64,000 nt of DNA from Flammulina velutipes (taxonomy: Eukaryota > Basidiomycota > Agaricomycetes > Agaricales > Physalacriaceae): NCBI GenBank assembly GCA_011800155.1, contig CM022371.1:3472001-3536000 (forward strand). Reading direction: 5' to 3'. Of this stretch, positions 63,466 through 64,000 are shown piece after piece (within the stretch, counting starts at the first letter, position 1; every line of letters begins with the position of its first letter). The translations under genes were made by a program, and so were the position numbers. The notes under the pieces were generated by a model. The model was not told where the DNA came from. It ran no database searches and saw nothing but the letters and a program-made list of their open reading frames with translations.

Positions 63466-64000
63466 CATATCATCCTCGCCTCCTCGGTCAAAATTCTATT
63501 ATCCAAACGCTGATGGAATGACACTACAAAATCGCGGAATCCTAGAGCCGCCCAATACTTGATATGATAGGCCTAGGATACGCGAAATCGGGTGGCGCAC
63601 ATCAAAATCACATCAAGCGCTGTACTCTCTTATCTTATGCGCAGCAATCGAAAATACCTCATTGCGACCCATGGCATGTCTCTGATCATGGCTTCGATAC
63701 CGCTTCCATGTATATGGCGCGCGCGAGAGACCGCTTATAGGGTTGTGTTTAGTTTCCGACATTTGGTAAATATAATGTTGCGCTCTGATTTCAGTCAGCG
63801 GAAGATAGAAACGATTGTCTGCTTATCCTCTGATCTCTAGTATCTGCCAGGCTACGCGTACGTGCCTACAAACGATGATACCCGCACTGCCCTGGAGACA
63901 TGTCAAGCCCGTCTACGCCACACACAAGAGTCGTTCCTGGCTCTTGACGAGCGTCAAGTTACTTGTCGTTCGACTACAAATCCCCTGCCCTGCCAATCAT
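63466..64000. other. Window end, no gene recognised
   Basis: About 530 bp with only short frames (one of 82 codons at 63592-63840). A gene starting beyond the window edge cannot be excluded. Confidence 0.45.

Overview
This is a piece of a filamentous fungal nuclear genome, most likely an Agaricomycete (mushroom-forming basidiomycete). Genes are compact, run on both strands, and are cut by many 45-60 nt GT-AG introns. Family content fits as well: large F-box proteins, a peptidyl-Lys-type M35 protease, a basidiomycete-style P450, a GH16 glucanase and a histidine acid phytase. There are no operons, no prokaryotic ribosome binding sites and no CRISPR array. Exon joins were inferred by eye from frame, splice signals and family motifs, so gene ends are firmer than each internal junction.

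Layout. 1-5.2 kb: 3' part of a uric acid/xanthine permease (+), an APH-fold kinase-like gene (+) followed by a decayed second copy of the permease tail, and a secreted M35 metalloprotease (-). 6.2-10.2 kb: CDK8/SSN3 Mediator kinase (-) and a fungal kinase-like protein (-). 11.3-17.5 kb: an unknown gene (+) and SMC5 (-). 19.2-25.1 kb: a three-finger C2H2 factor, a 3-methyladenine-glycosylase-like protein and a cytochrome P450 (all -). 27-30.3 kb: a GPI-type GH16 enzyme (+), an intron-containing tRNA-Arg(TCG) (-) and an unknown Cys-rich protein (-). 31.7-32.0 kb: a diverged ~130-bp tandem duplication. 32.3-37.1 kb: a LAMTOR1/Ego1-like protein, an Old Yellow Enzyme and a type II membrane O-fucosyltransferase-like protein (all -). 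38-43.9 kb: a coiled-coil unknown (+), an ATP-dependent DNA ligase with a SWIM zinc motif (-) and two unknown genes. 44.2-54.8 kb: two close paralogues of a secreted nucleoside-hydrolase-like protein in inverted orientation, flanking the ribosome-quality-control ubiquitin ligase HEL2/ZNF598 and an F-box protein. 55.7-61.2 kb: an EamA-type transporter (+), a tandem dual-specificity phosphatase whose second domain has lost its catalytic Cys (-) and a membrane-anchored phytase with a 9-nt micro-exon (+). 61.5-63.5 kb: F-box gene remains with frameshifts.

The genes do not form one pathway. The mix is housekeeping (Mediator kinase, SMC5, HEL2, tRNA, TORC1 adaptor), nutrient acquisition (purine permease, protease, glucanase, phytase) and lineage-specific genes. 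The most unusual items are the inverted secreted-protein pair, one copy of which has a damaged splice donor; the SWIM-DNA ligase; the half-dead tandem phosphatase; the permease-tail relic; and the F-box remains.
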